Of a stretch of DNA of 13,787 bases, positions 1-7,509 are shown piece after piece. The notes beneath the pieces are model-generated. The model was not told where the DNA came from. It saw only the letters and a list, made by a program, of their open reading frames with translations, and made no database searches. Numbering within the stretch: position 1 is the stretch's first letter; the number at the start of each line of letters is the position of its first letter. The translations under genes were made by a program, and so were the position numbers. This stretch comes from Stemphylium vesicarium (taxonomy: Eukaryota; Ascomycota; Dothideomycetes; Pleosporales; Pleosporaceae), in contig QXCR01000344.1 of NCBI GenBank assembly GCA_004380135.1, forward strand, positions 1 to 13,787, given 5' to 3'.

Positions 1-594
1 GCCCAGGGTGGAGACTACGGCAACGCACTCCAGGCGGCTTCAGAAGGAGGCCACGAGGCGGTGGTGAAGCTACTACTCGACAAGGGCGCCAACGTCAACG
101 CGCAGTATGGATACTACGGCAACGCACTCTACGCGGCTTCAGAAAGAGGCGACGAGGCGGTGGTGAAGCTGCTGCTCGACAGGGGCGCCGACGTCAACGC
201 CCAGGGTGGAGACTACGGCAACGCACTCCAGGCGGCTTCAAAAGGAGGCCACGAGGCGGTGGTGAAGCTGCTGCTCGACAGGGGCGTCGACGTCAATGCC
301 CAGGGTGGAGACTACGGCAACGCACTCCAGGCGGCTTCAGAAGGAGGCCACGAGGCGGTGGTGAAGCTACTACTCGACAAGGGCGCCAACGTCAACGCGC
401 AGTATGGATACTACGGCAACGCACTCTACGCGGCTTCAGAAAGAGGCGACGAGGCGGTGGTGAAGCTGCTGCTCGACAGGGGCGCCGACGTCAACGCCCA
501 GGGTGGAGACTACGGCAACGCACTCCAGGCGGCTTCAAAAGGAGGCCACGAGGCGGTGGTGAAGCTACTACTCGACAAGGGCGCCCACTCCAAC
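1..594 (+). repeat. Tandem 99-bp ankyrin units in a duplicated 297-bp three-unit block
   Basis: Units 1-3 (1-297) and units 4-6 (298-594) form two copies of the same A-B-C block. Units 1 and 4 begin AQGGDYGNALQAASEGG, units 2 and 5 begin AQYGYYGNALYAASERG, and units 3 and 6 begin AQGGDYGNALQAASKGG. By eye the nucleotide sequences of the two blocks are identical for about the first 267 bp, silent positions included, and differ only near the end of the third unit. That points to a very recent duplication or ongoing gene conversion. Confidence 0.93.
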
Positions 595-615
595 ATTGTG
601 CGACCCAAGACTTAG
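1..615 (+). CDS. Ankyrin-repeat protein, C-terminal part (probable NLR/STAND receptor tail); 5' end outside window
   Basis: The frame is open from base 1 and ends at TAG 613-615, so this is the 3' end of a gene that starts to the left. It encodes six 33-residue ankyrin repeats, each spanning 99 bp (1-99, 100-198, 199-297, 298-396, 397-495, 496-594), followed by a short tail ending IVRPKT. Each repeat has the ankyrin core: GNAL, AAS, then EAVVKLLLD.GA.VN. Ankyrin repeats are protein-binding solenoids. In fungi, repeats this alike usually form the ligand-sensing C-terminus of NACHT or NB-ARC STAND proteins involved in heterokaryon incompatibility and immune-like responses. No nucleotide-binding or effector domain is visible here, so the NLR assignment is inference from repeat style. 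The ankyrin assignment itself is firm. A plain cytosolic multi-ankyrin protein is the alternative. Confidence 0.92.
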   Translation, partial: AQGGDYGNALQAASEGGHEAVVKLLLDKGANVNAQYGYYGNALYAASERGDEAVVKLLLDRGADVNAQGGDYGNALQAASKGGHEAVVKLLLDRGVDVNAQGGDYGNALQAASEGGHEAVVKLLLDKGANVNAQYGYYGNALYAASERGDEAVVKLLLDRGADVNAQGGDYGNALQAASKGGHEAVVKLLLDKGAHSNIVRPKT

Positions 616-1780
616 GGCTGCGCACACTCAAACCTTGGCTGGCTCTGCGCTTGGCTGGTCATGTGTTTAGCCGCCGTGCGTAGATCTGTCCCACTCAGGA
701 GACAATATTCACTTAACGTAACTTAGTCTTATGCAGATTATTATTTCTTTAATTTATAAATAGCTGGTGACAAATATAAATATATGCTACATTAATTTAA
801 CACAGAAGCTTTGAGCATGCCCTAAATTCAAGCAGTAGTGAGAAAGCTACTTTGAGAACTACGACGTTGGCGTTGAAGATTCGCCACTTCAACATCGTTA
901 AACTGACGAACTCCTCCAGCGACGCTAGCAGGGAGGACGGTTGTCCCGCACCAGCTACAAGGTTATGAGTGTTCTATTCTGGATACTAGGAGGAGCTGGG
1001 CGGCTTAGATTGATCTAAAGCGTATAAGGTATAGCTCCCGCTAAGCGAGGCTGACCCCCCTGCTGTGAGAAAGGGCGCGAAGTGTAGATACCGGAAGCCG
1101 GTTCTGCAAGCGAGTGTAGCTAGGTTTGAACAGTGGCATTGCGTTGCGAGAAGCACTGTCAGCCTCGTGTCGAGCTTTGCTCACAATGCGCGGAGTGGGC
1201 AGCTACAGAAGACACTCTAGGAAATCTCGCGCTACGGTATTACCCCCTGGTCGTGATACAGCCGCTAGCGATTGCGCCTTCACCCCTACGCGCAGCTGCG
1301 CAATGGTTTTGAACAGTCTCACCTTCCGTGCATGGCTTAGCACCAGACGACTGCCCTTAAACAGCCGGCTTGATTGGTCAGTCGTCGACCTAACGGCGAC
1401 CGATTTTGTTGGATGATGCACGCACGGGTGAAGGTGGAATCGCTAGCGGCTGTACGTGAGCGATTCATCACTCGTTCTTTTGCTCGTGGCAATCGCCACG
1501 GCGTCGTTAACATCAACTCTGCAGTACAACGATAAGCGTCATACAGTACTCCTCTTCGATGTAGACAGTTCCCAATGCTTTCATCGCTCTTGCTAGGGTA
1601 CAGTACATAGCTCTCGAACGTTGTGTGCGAGTCAGACAAACGCACAGCCACGGCATTAAGTATCGTCGTAATGAGGCTTGGATGCCTATGTGCAGGTATC
1701 GGGTTAGCGTCGAAACCGCTACCCCTTCAGTTTTCGCCTTGCCTTCAGCCCTAAATCTGAGGCACCAGACATCACTATCC
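616..1780. other. Intergenic region without a supported gene
   Basis: This stretch follows the ankyrin stop codon. The part from about 720 to 830 is AT-rich and could hold the 3' UTR and polyadenylation region of the ankyrin gene. The open frames on both strands here lack ATG starts or plausible composition, and I recognise no protein. It holds an inverted-repeat pair, listed separately, and the upstream flank of the next gene. Confidence 0.6.
1258..1453. repeat. Inverted-repeat pair (28 bp arms, about 140 bp between); possible MITE or foldback remnant
   Basis: The left arm (1258-1285) begins acagccgctagcgatt. The right arm (1426-1453) is its reverse complement, with 26 of 28 positions matching and the outer 16 identical. 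The arms enclose about 140 bp with no coding frame. I see no clear target-site duplication outside the arms, so assignment to a MITE is tentative. Confidence 0.45.
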
Positions 1781-1926
1781 TTTATAAGGGACAGCTTGTT
1801 CGTAGTCATCGTGATGCAGCCTCTAGCTCTACCCAACTCCATCACACAATCTCTCTGCACGGCCACGACCCTACAACAGAACTTCAGCCTTGGCAGAACT
1901 GCAGCAAGCTATCAAATTTTACGAAG
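1781..1926 (+). promoter_or_regulatory. Probable core promoter and leader of the deoxyribosyltransferase-like gene
   Basis: A TATA-like element, TTTATAAGG, lies at 1781-1789, about 145 bp before the ATG. A pyrimidine-rich tract around 1825-1860 (ctctagctctacccaactcc and following) resembles fungal transcription-start regions. The ATG at 1927 has an A at -3. One complication is that the coding frame of the gene stays open upstream to about 1708 without an ATG, so an upstream exon cannot be excluded. Confidence 0.4.
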
Positions 1927-2745
1927 ATGATTCTTTCCAGACCCGAACATGAGCAAATCACGCCTGTCCCAACAGAGAACCTCCCAACCACGCCTGTCCC
2001 AGCAAATGCCCCCTTAACCACGGCTGAGAAACAAAATTCCGGCGTGACGAATATTGACAAAGTGGTTGAAGACAAAAAGAACCAACTTCCGCCTTGGCCA
2101 TCACCAATACCAACACTACACAAAGACTACGTGCACTCCAATCCCCCGGAATCACCTACGTACCGCAAATTTACTGTCTTTACCGCTGGCAGTATAGAGA
2201 TGGGCGACGCAGTCAACTGGCAGCCGCTGATGGCAACCATGCTCAATCACTTGCCGATCACTGTGTGTAACCCTCGAAAAGGGTTCTGGGATCAAAGCAT
2301 TAAGCAACAAGCTAAGGACGAATTTTTCAGACAACAAGTTGTATGGGAGCTAGGTGCGCTAGAACAGGCTGATGTCATCTGCTTCTTCTTCGACACCGAG
2401 ACCAATAGCCCAGTGTCCCTGCTCGAGCTAGGTCTCTGGGCTGCTTCCGATAAGGTTGTCGTTTGCTGCGGCGATGCATACAAGAAATCAGGAAACGTCC
2501 ACCTCACATGTGAGAGGTACGGTGTCCCCTGTGTCAAGAAGTTCACAGACTTGGTACCCTTGGTCGAGGAGAAGCTCAAGAACAAGGGCATGGAGCTTGA
2601 TGAAAAGGGGGACTTGATCGAAGAAAACGTATACGTACCCAAGGGAAATCCAAAGAAGAAGATACAGCTTGAGGCAAAGATAGCCGATTTGCAGAAACAA
2701 GTTGATGATCTGCAAGCCAAGCTGGCGGCACAGACGCAGATGTGA
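1927..2745 (+). CDS. Nucleoside 2-deoxyribosyltransferase-like protein with C-terminal coiled coil
   Basis: A single-exon 272-aa frame from ATG 1927 to TGA. Residues 11-35 are rich in Pro and Thr with a repeated TPVP motif. The core, about 82-205, matches the fungal and bacterial nucleoside 2-deoxyribosyltransferase-like family (Nuc_deoxyri_tr2 type). Its landmarks are a first beta strand FTVFTAGSIEMG (82-93), NPRKGFWD (115-122), QQVVWELGALEQADVICFFF (136-155) and SLLELGLW (164-171), where E167 is the likely nucleophile or active-site acid. Residues about 244-268 show heptads of I and L (KIADLQKQVDDLQAKL), a short coiled coil that would allow oligomers. Classical enzymes of this superfamily cleave or exchange the N-glycosidic bond of deoxynucleosides, but the substrate of the fungal proteins is unknown to me. 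No signal peptide is seen, so it is probably cytosolic. It lies about 1.3 kb downstream of the ankyrin gene on the same strand. The family call is strong; the activity is inference. Confidence 0.85.
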   Translation: MILSRPEHEQITPVPTENLPTTPVPANAPLTTAEKQNSGVTNIDKVVEDKKNQLPPWPSPIPTLHKDYVHSNPPESPTYRKFTVFTAGSIEMGDAVNWQPLMATMLNHLPITVCNPRKGFWDQSIKQQAKDEFFRQQVVWELGALEQADVICFFFDTETNSPVSLLELGLWAASDKVVVCCGDAYKKSGNVHLTCERYGVPCVKKFTDLVPLVEEKLKNKGMELDEKGDLIEENVYVPKGNPKKKIQLEAKIADLQKQVDDLQAKLAAQTQM

Positions 2746-3277
2746 TCACGTTGGGATGTAAGCACGCTCTGGCGCTCGTGAAGGAGGAACGCATCGCGGC
2801 ACTCGTGTCCGGTACTGAGAGCCACAGATATAGACGGTAGATAGCAAATTCTAACATGTATCACGACTTCAGACAAGTTCAAACAACATCAACGGTTGTG
2901 TACGTCTCCATGTGAATCCTCGCAGTTTGCGTCCCTGCAGCTCAGGAGTCAGATGCTGCAGGCGCCAGGAATCCGACTCCATGCTTTGACCAAAGGGCAA
3001 ATGGGGAAGTCGAAGCTAGGGCGTTAGCACGGCTTCAAATGTAGACTACTGAGCTGTCGCACGGTTGGGTGCGGGAATTGTATATAGAGTACTCAGAAGA
3101 GAGCGTCTATTATATTGAATGTAACATCCTAACTAAGCTAATATGAAGGTTAGGAATACGACACATAATCTTCATCTAGTGCCAAGTGCGCTCTATGAAT
3201 AAAACGTAATTAGTCTACGCAAAAGTCACGTGCCATTAGGCACAAGCCTCCTAATCCACCAGGACACTTGCAGATCT
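2746..3277. other. Intergenic spacer before the minisatellite
   Basis: No ATG-initiated frame with coding character is seen on either strand. The first part should contain the 3' UTR of the upstream gene. From about 3110 it is AT-rich and contains a small inverted repeat, tcctaac at about 3127 against gttagga at about 3149. Nothing else is recognisable. Confidence 0.5.
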
Positions 3278-4160
3278 GATGGACTGGTACAGCGCCGTAC
3301 CGATACAGGACGGCACTGCCAGCGGACTGGTACGGAGGATGTACCAGTGCGGAGCTGTACGCTGACCGGACTGGTACGGGGGTGTACCAGTACAGAGGAA
3401 GTACCAGTGCGGAGGTGTACGCTGACTAGACTGGTACGGAGGTGTACCAGTGCGGAGGTGTACGCTGACTAGACTGGTACGGAGGTGTACCAGTACGGAG
3501 GTGTACGCTGACTAGACTGGTACGGAGGATGTACCAGTACAGAGGATGTACCAGTGCGGAGGTGTACGCTGACTAGACTGGTACGGAGGATGTACCAGTA
3601 CAGAGGATGTACCAGTGCGGAGGTGTACGCTGACTAGACTGGTACGGAGGCGTACCAGTGCGGAGGTGTACGCTGACTAGACTGGTACGGAGGTGTACCA
3701 GTACGGAAGTGTACGCTGACTAGACTGGTACGGAGGATGTACCAGTGCGGAGGTGTACGCTGACTAGACTGGTACGGAGGTGTACCAGTACGGAAGTGTA
3801 CGCTGACTAGACTGGTACGGAGGATGTACCAGTGCGGAGGTGTACGCTGACTAGACTGGTACGGAGGTGTACCAGTACGGAAGTGTACGCTGACTAGACT
3901 GGTACGGAGGATGTACCAGTACAGAGGATGTACCAGTGCGGAGGTGTACGCTGACTAGACTGGTACGGAGGCGTACCAGTGCGGAGGTGTACGCTGACTA
4001 GACTGGTACGGAGATGTACCAGTGCGGAGGTGTACGCTGACTAGACTGGTACGGAGGTGTACCAGTACGGAAGTGTACGCTGACTAGACTGGTACGGAGG
4101 ATGTACCAGTGCGGAGGTGTACGCTGACTAGACTGGTACGGAGGTGTACCAGTGCGGAGG
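3278..4160. repeat. Minisatellite: 17 units of 43-61 bp, each containing a hairpin
   Basis: Seventeen well-matched units run from 3356 to 4160, preceded by about 80 bp of degenerate copies from 3278. Each unit starts tgtacgctgactagactgg and continues through tacggaggtgtaccagtgcg. Unit starts are 3356, 3416, 3459, 3502, 3563, 3624, 3667, 3710, 3754, 3797, 3841, 3884, 3945, 3988, 4031, 4074 and 4118. The basic length is 43 bp; 44-bp units carry ggatgt in place of ggtgt; 60-61-bp units (1, 4, 5 and 12) carry an extra copy of the accagtac-type segment. Every unit holds the inverted repeat actggtac / gtaccagt around a loop of about 6 nt. Frames reading through it simply translate the repeat. Confidence 0.97.
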
Positions 4161-5050
4161 TGTTCACACATTACAAAGTCAAAAGCATCCACGGTTGCCA
4201 TCAAACTCACCCCGCCAAACCCCGCCAAACCAAACCATCAGAACCAGACCACACTAAGCAGCCAACAGCATCACAAAGATATCAAAAACCCTCCGCAACA
4301 TTCAGCGGCCGCGGCTTGGCCAGGAGCTGAAGGATCTGCGGGCATTCAGCAACAGTTGTTCTGCCTCACCAGAAAAATGCTGGGTTAGGCTGATCGCATC
4401 CTTGTGGGGCTTTGAGATGGCTTGTCGCTGCTTTGCAGGCGTGGCAGGCGTCGTTTCAAACTATATTAGTCTTGGTCTGTGCAAGGGAGGAATGCGGCCT
4501 ACCTGAAATGGGTGGGATGCTTCGCATTTGCTATTTTTGGAGTTCCTGGTAGTGAAGAAACTTGGCGAAATTTGCGCAATATTTACCCTCTCATCCTAGG
4601 CAGCAGCGATCATGTGATCCACCTGTCCATCCAATCGGCAGTCGGGTGTTTGGCTGAGTTCTCTTGGAGTATAGCCAGCTGCTGGCAACCTACAGTACAG
4701 TACAGTCCATCCCGGTCTGCCAGCGTGAGATGAGATGGGTTGGGTTCCTATTGATGAAGCGTGTAACCCAGCTTTCTGAAACCTCCCTACCAGCCAAAGA
4801 CGACGCAAGGGGGCGTACGTCGCTCAGTAGGCGTCGTAGCATGCTTCAATAGCTCAGTTTCTTGGTGTTGGTCAAGGGAAAGCTGGGCGAGGTTGTTAGG
4901 CTGCGTTCGGCCTTGGTGTCTTCGAGCGGGCGTACAGCGGTACAGTACTAGGTCAAAAGTTTCCGCCGCCAAGCTACACTAGCGCAAAATCAACATGCTC
5001 ACCCCAAACTTCATAAGGCTTTAAATACTGCTAAACATGTCGGATTTTAA
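4161..5050. other. Gene-poor region between minisatellite and transposon
   Basis: No supported gene. It begins with a C- and A-rich stretch with short repeats of ccccgccaaac near 4210-4230. A microsatellite of three TACAG units lies at 4691-4706. An 84-codon plus-strand frame ending at 4733 starts at GTG rather than ATG and resembles no family I know. The last 60 bp before the transposon are AT-rich. Confidence 0.5.
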
Positions 5051-5051
5051 T

Positions 5052-5075
5052 AATTTTTAGTGTCTTAGTGTCACC
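5052..5075 (+). repeat. Left terminal inverted repeat of the Tc1/mariner element
   Basis: This matches the reverse complement of 6474-6497 at 18 of 24 positions. It contains two adjacent copies of TTAGTGTC, a plausible transposase binding site. Confidence 0.6.
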
Positions 5076-5080
5076 TTAAT

Positions 5081-6207
5081 CTAATATTTCGTTTGCCACC
5101 CTCGCGCTTTGCGTACGGCAGCGAGGCGTCGTGGCATTGACATGATAAGTCGCTTGATAAGCTTCGTTGGTATGCCGCGCCAGCACTCCGTCAGCGCCTC
5201 ACAAAACCTATTCCACTCCTCTTGTGCTTAGCTAAGGTTGTTGTATTATAGGTAGAGCTTATACATGCGTCTCTTAAGCACCCACCAAAGGTGTTTAATT
5301 AGGTTAAGATCGGGTGAGTATGCTGGCCATTTGATGCAGTTGATGTAGTGCTTACGATGGAAAGCAGCTACGGCTCTTGAGCGGTGTATACCCGCGTTAT
5401 CCTGCATAAACAGCTCGGAATGACGCCAATGTGGGAGGAGACCTTTTGTCAACGCTTTCATATAACTTTGGGCGGAGTAGCCACGCTTTTTAGCATTAGG
5501 ATCGCGTTCCATTATAACTAGCTTGCTCCTCCGCGCGCGGCAGCGTTTATTAAGCCACACACACGCCCACACCATCTGTGCTGGCTTAAGGCTTGTACTA
5601 GTAGGATCTAGCATCTTAGGTTTCCATCTCTCCCAAGGGTAGTGAAAGCACCACTCCTAGTTAGCGCTAGATCCCTTCTAAACAGAGCACTCATCTGAGA
5701 ACTTAAGCGTGCGCCGTACCCACGCGAAGTGTCGGTACTCGTGAGCGAACTCAAGCGCAGCAAGGCATGCGCGCGGGAGAACTTTGGACGCTTTTTTGCC
5801 TTGTAATTAGTGAGGCCATGTCGCTTTAATGCCTAGTATAATGTGCTGCGGCTGGGTGGCTTTAAAGGGGTGCCCTCCGCGTTCACGAAGATAGCCTCTT
5901 TAGAGAGCTGTGAGTACTCTATCTTTAGGGCAGCGCGAACTTTTCTAAAAAGGATTTTTTTCTGCTGCTTCGATAGAACAGGTGGCCGGCCGCTGCGAGG
6001 TTTGTCTTGAACGCTGCCTGTTTGACGGTACTGAAGGCGTAGGTCGCGGATGGCGCGTTCCGACCTCTGTATTGCCGCTGCGACTTCCTGCACCGTCATC
6101 CCACCCTGCAGCATCCCAATACACCAGTCGCGCGTTTCAGGACTAATATTTCGACGTCTGCGCACATTTTGATCCAACTCTTGTCCAAATGGGCGTGGCG
6201 TAGCCAT
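5081..6207 (-). pseudogene. Tc1/mariner (DD34E) transposase pseudogene
   Basis: The reading frame starts at ATG 6207 (MATPRPF; the frame upstream to 6348 begins at GTG). The N-terminus has a paired helix-turn-helix: ETRDWCIGMLQGGMTVQEVA, then a second helix set and SGRPPVLS. The catalytic region includes FSDEC (first Asp, codon 5695-5693) and QDNAGIH (second Asp). The third acidic residue, expected 34 residues later in the NPIE-type motif, is Lys (codon 5296-5294 reads AAA), and the preceding Pro is Leu. Breaks: TAG 5835-5833, a one-base frameshift near 5759-5760, TAG 5680-5678, TAG 5659-5657, TAA 5248-5246 and TAA 5230-5228. Past each stop, coding similarity continues, ending at TAG 5083-5081. 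All five premature stops and both active-site changes fit C-to-T transitions on one strand or the other at CpA, as RIP makes. It cannot encode an active enzyme. Confidence 0.93.
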
Positions 6208-6473
6208 AGTTGTGACGCATTGAAATTGAGGTGTCGATGTTGTTGATGGAAGCTGGTCGCTAGCGCGGCAGAAACTTTTGACGCGTGACTGTATACACCA
6301 TACTTTTTCGCAATTTGTGAGTACGTGAAGAATGCGCCTGACCCGCACGATTCGATATCTTCAATCGCTTTCTAAATCAGGTCTATGGTGGTGGAGTTAT
6401 GACGCAATTTGTATAAGGTTGTAGAGTTGGTGGGGTGATCATCGCCCGCACAGACACGGTAAGCTGCGCTAAG

Positions 6474-6497
6474 CGTGATCCTGAAACACTAACAATT
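6474..6497 (-). repeat. Right terminal inverted repeat of the Tc1/mariner element
   Basis: The reverse complement begins AATTGTTAGTGTTTCAGG and aligns with the left end. It is followed outward by TA at 6498-6499. Confidence 0.6.
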
Positions 6498-6507
6498 TAA
6501 CTGACAC

Positions 6508-6613
6508 ATAAATAGCACGTCCTCGTCTCATTTCCATCTCATTTTCATCTCATTTTCATCTCATTTTCATCCCTATCTTATACTTTTCCTCACCCTTGAT
6601 CGCTTCGTACGCC
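6508..6613 (+). promoter_or_regulatory. Core promoter of the two-exon gene: TATA-like box and 11-bp pyrimidine-rich repeats
   Basis: ATAAATA at 6508-6514 is about 100 bp upstream of ATG 6614. It is followed by four tandem 11-bp units of ATTTTCATCTC (6530-6573; the first and last are imperfect) and more CT-rich sequence up to about 6592. Pyrimidine tracts like this are usual around fungal transcription starts. The TATA-like box lies only about 10 bp outside the right end of the transposon. Confidence 0.45.
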
Positions 6614-7390
6614 ATGCAAAAGTTGGACAAACTGCCATTCGATGTCGCGGCTATGGTCAATAAGTTGAGAACTAAGGGCCTAACGGCTCAAGAGAAAAAG
6701 ATCTTACCTGCCCGATTGAAGAATTTGTGGATCAAATCCAGTAAATCAAAAAAGTCACAATCCCGTAACAAACTCGCCCGTGCAATATCCTCAGATATAC
6801 AAAATGAGAGCACGCATCTCTACTTTGTACTGATCTTGCTCCTACCGGCAACGAAGTTGGGGAACGGAAAAACCTACGAACATATCGAACCGCTTATGTC
6901 TTCGAAAGACTACGATAAGTACAAGTTCTCATTGCGCTCAGACGATAAGGACTTCCTGGACAAAATGGCAGAAGAAGAGGGATTTGGAGAGATTCCTAGT
7001 TTCATTGCTTTAATGCAGGCTTTGTTTCCCAAAGATCAGTCTCCGGCAGCCGAAAGACGTATGTGACTCATCCGTCGCCATCTGTGTTCTCCACTCACAT
7101 TAGGCACAGGTATCACGTACGCATACTCCAACATGCCAAGAGAGAACCTCAATTATTTTCTACAAACAATAGCAGACGCGATACCGGAAAGTAATCTATA
7201 CAAAACCGAAACAGAACGAGGAGACAGAGAGACAAACGCCGCGACTGTACTCATACCTGAAGGCGATGCCGATTGCACCGTTACCATTACGATTGCTCGT
7301 GGCTCTATGATTAAAGCGCTGATGCCGCTTGATTTGAAGAAAATATGGGAACAGTCCTTGGATGATCGAGGATTAGTTTTCGATGCATAA
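6614..7390 (+). CDS. Unrecognised protein, two exons (6614-7058, 7110-7390), about 241 aa
   Basis: Exon 1 opens at ATG 6614 (GCC before the ATG, good Kozak context; the frame upstream has only TTG). Without splicing it would stop at TGA 7064, but that stop lies inside a GTATGT-type intron. Removing 7059-7109 joins the frame cleanly to the next open segment, ending at TAA 7388-7390. The protein is mostly charged and helical. A basic Lys/Ser-rich segment (about residues 43-55, KSSKSKKSQSRNK) is followed by a hydrophobic stretch, LYFVLILLLPATK, and an acidic C-terminal half. I recognise no family or catalytic motif, and the hydrophobic patch is too short for a confident membrane span. No neighbour suggests a role. 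That two separate frames fall into one phase across a canonical intron is the main argument that the gene is real. The alternative is two unrelated short frames. Confidence 0.62.
7059..7109 (+). other. Predicted 51-nt intron (alternative 45 nt, ending at 7103)
   Basis: The donor is GTATGT (7059-7064). The branch-like sequence ACTCAC is at 7093-7098. The acceptor is CAG at 7107-7109, or TAG at 7101-7103. Both lengths are multiples of three, both remove the in-frame TGA at 7064-7066, and both leave the downstream frame open. The two products would differ by two residues. Confidence 0.6.
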
Positions 7391-7509
7391 TTAAGTTCGA
7401 TGGCACGATTAGAAGATCGATATGATAGCACGGGGTTTAAGAGACAAGTGGTACTCTTTAGAAAGAAAAAAAAAGAAGTTAAACACAATGAACTACATAA
7501 GTATACTGC

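Larger units (their letters stand above)
5052..6497 (-). mobile_element. Tc1/mariner-type DNA transposon, degenerate
   Basis: The element is about 1.45 kb. Its ends are an imperfect terminal inverted repeat: 5052-5075 against the reverse complement of 6474-6497, with 18 of 24 positions matching, including AATT, TTAGTGT and TCAC blocks. TA dinucleotides sit at the two ends (5051-5052 and 6498-6499), as expected for TA target duplication, although the exact boundary is blurred by a one-base offset. The left end carries TTAGTGTC twice in a row (5057-5072). The body holds one transposase pseudogene on the minus strand with a DD34E layout. The left TIR overlaps almost directly with the end of the coding region, and about 290 bp lie between the transposase start and the right end. 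The element type is firm; the precise ends are moderately supported. Confidence 0.75.

Noticed and set aside
1126..1866. Frames on both strands between 1126 and 1866
   Set aside because: They begin at TTG or GTG rather than ATG where checked, overlap one another, and show no recognisable motif. The region looks like intergenic DNA with an inverted repeat.
3278..4160. CRISPR-like array of regular repeats
   Set aside because: The units are contiguous and the segments between conserved parts are themselves repeated, so there are no unique spacers. The context is also eukaryotic.
3230..4330. Plus- and minus-strand open frames through the minisatellite (3230-3472, 3998-4228, 4109-4330)
   Set aside because: They only translate the tandem repeat into low-complexity peptides, are broken by length variants, and have no flanking coding sequence.
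4479..4733. 84-codon plus-strand frame
   Set aside because: Starts at GTG, no family resemblance, no promoter or splice evidence.
6208..6348. 47-residue N-terminal extension of the transposase frame
   Set aside because: It starts at GTG and lies before a good ATG at 6207 that opens with the helix-turn-helix region, so it is most likely the untranslated leader.
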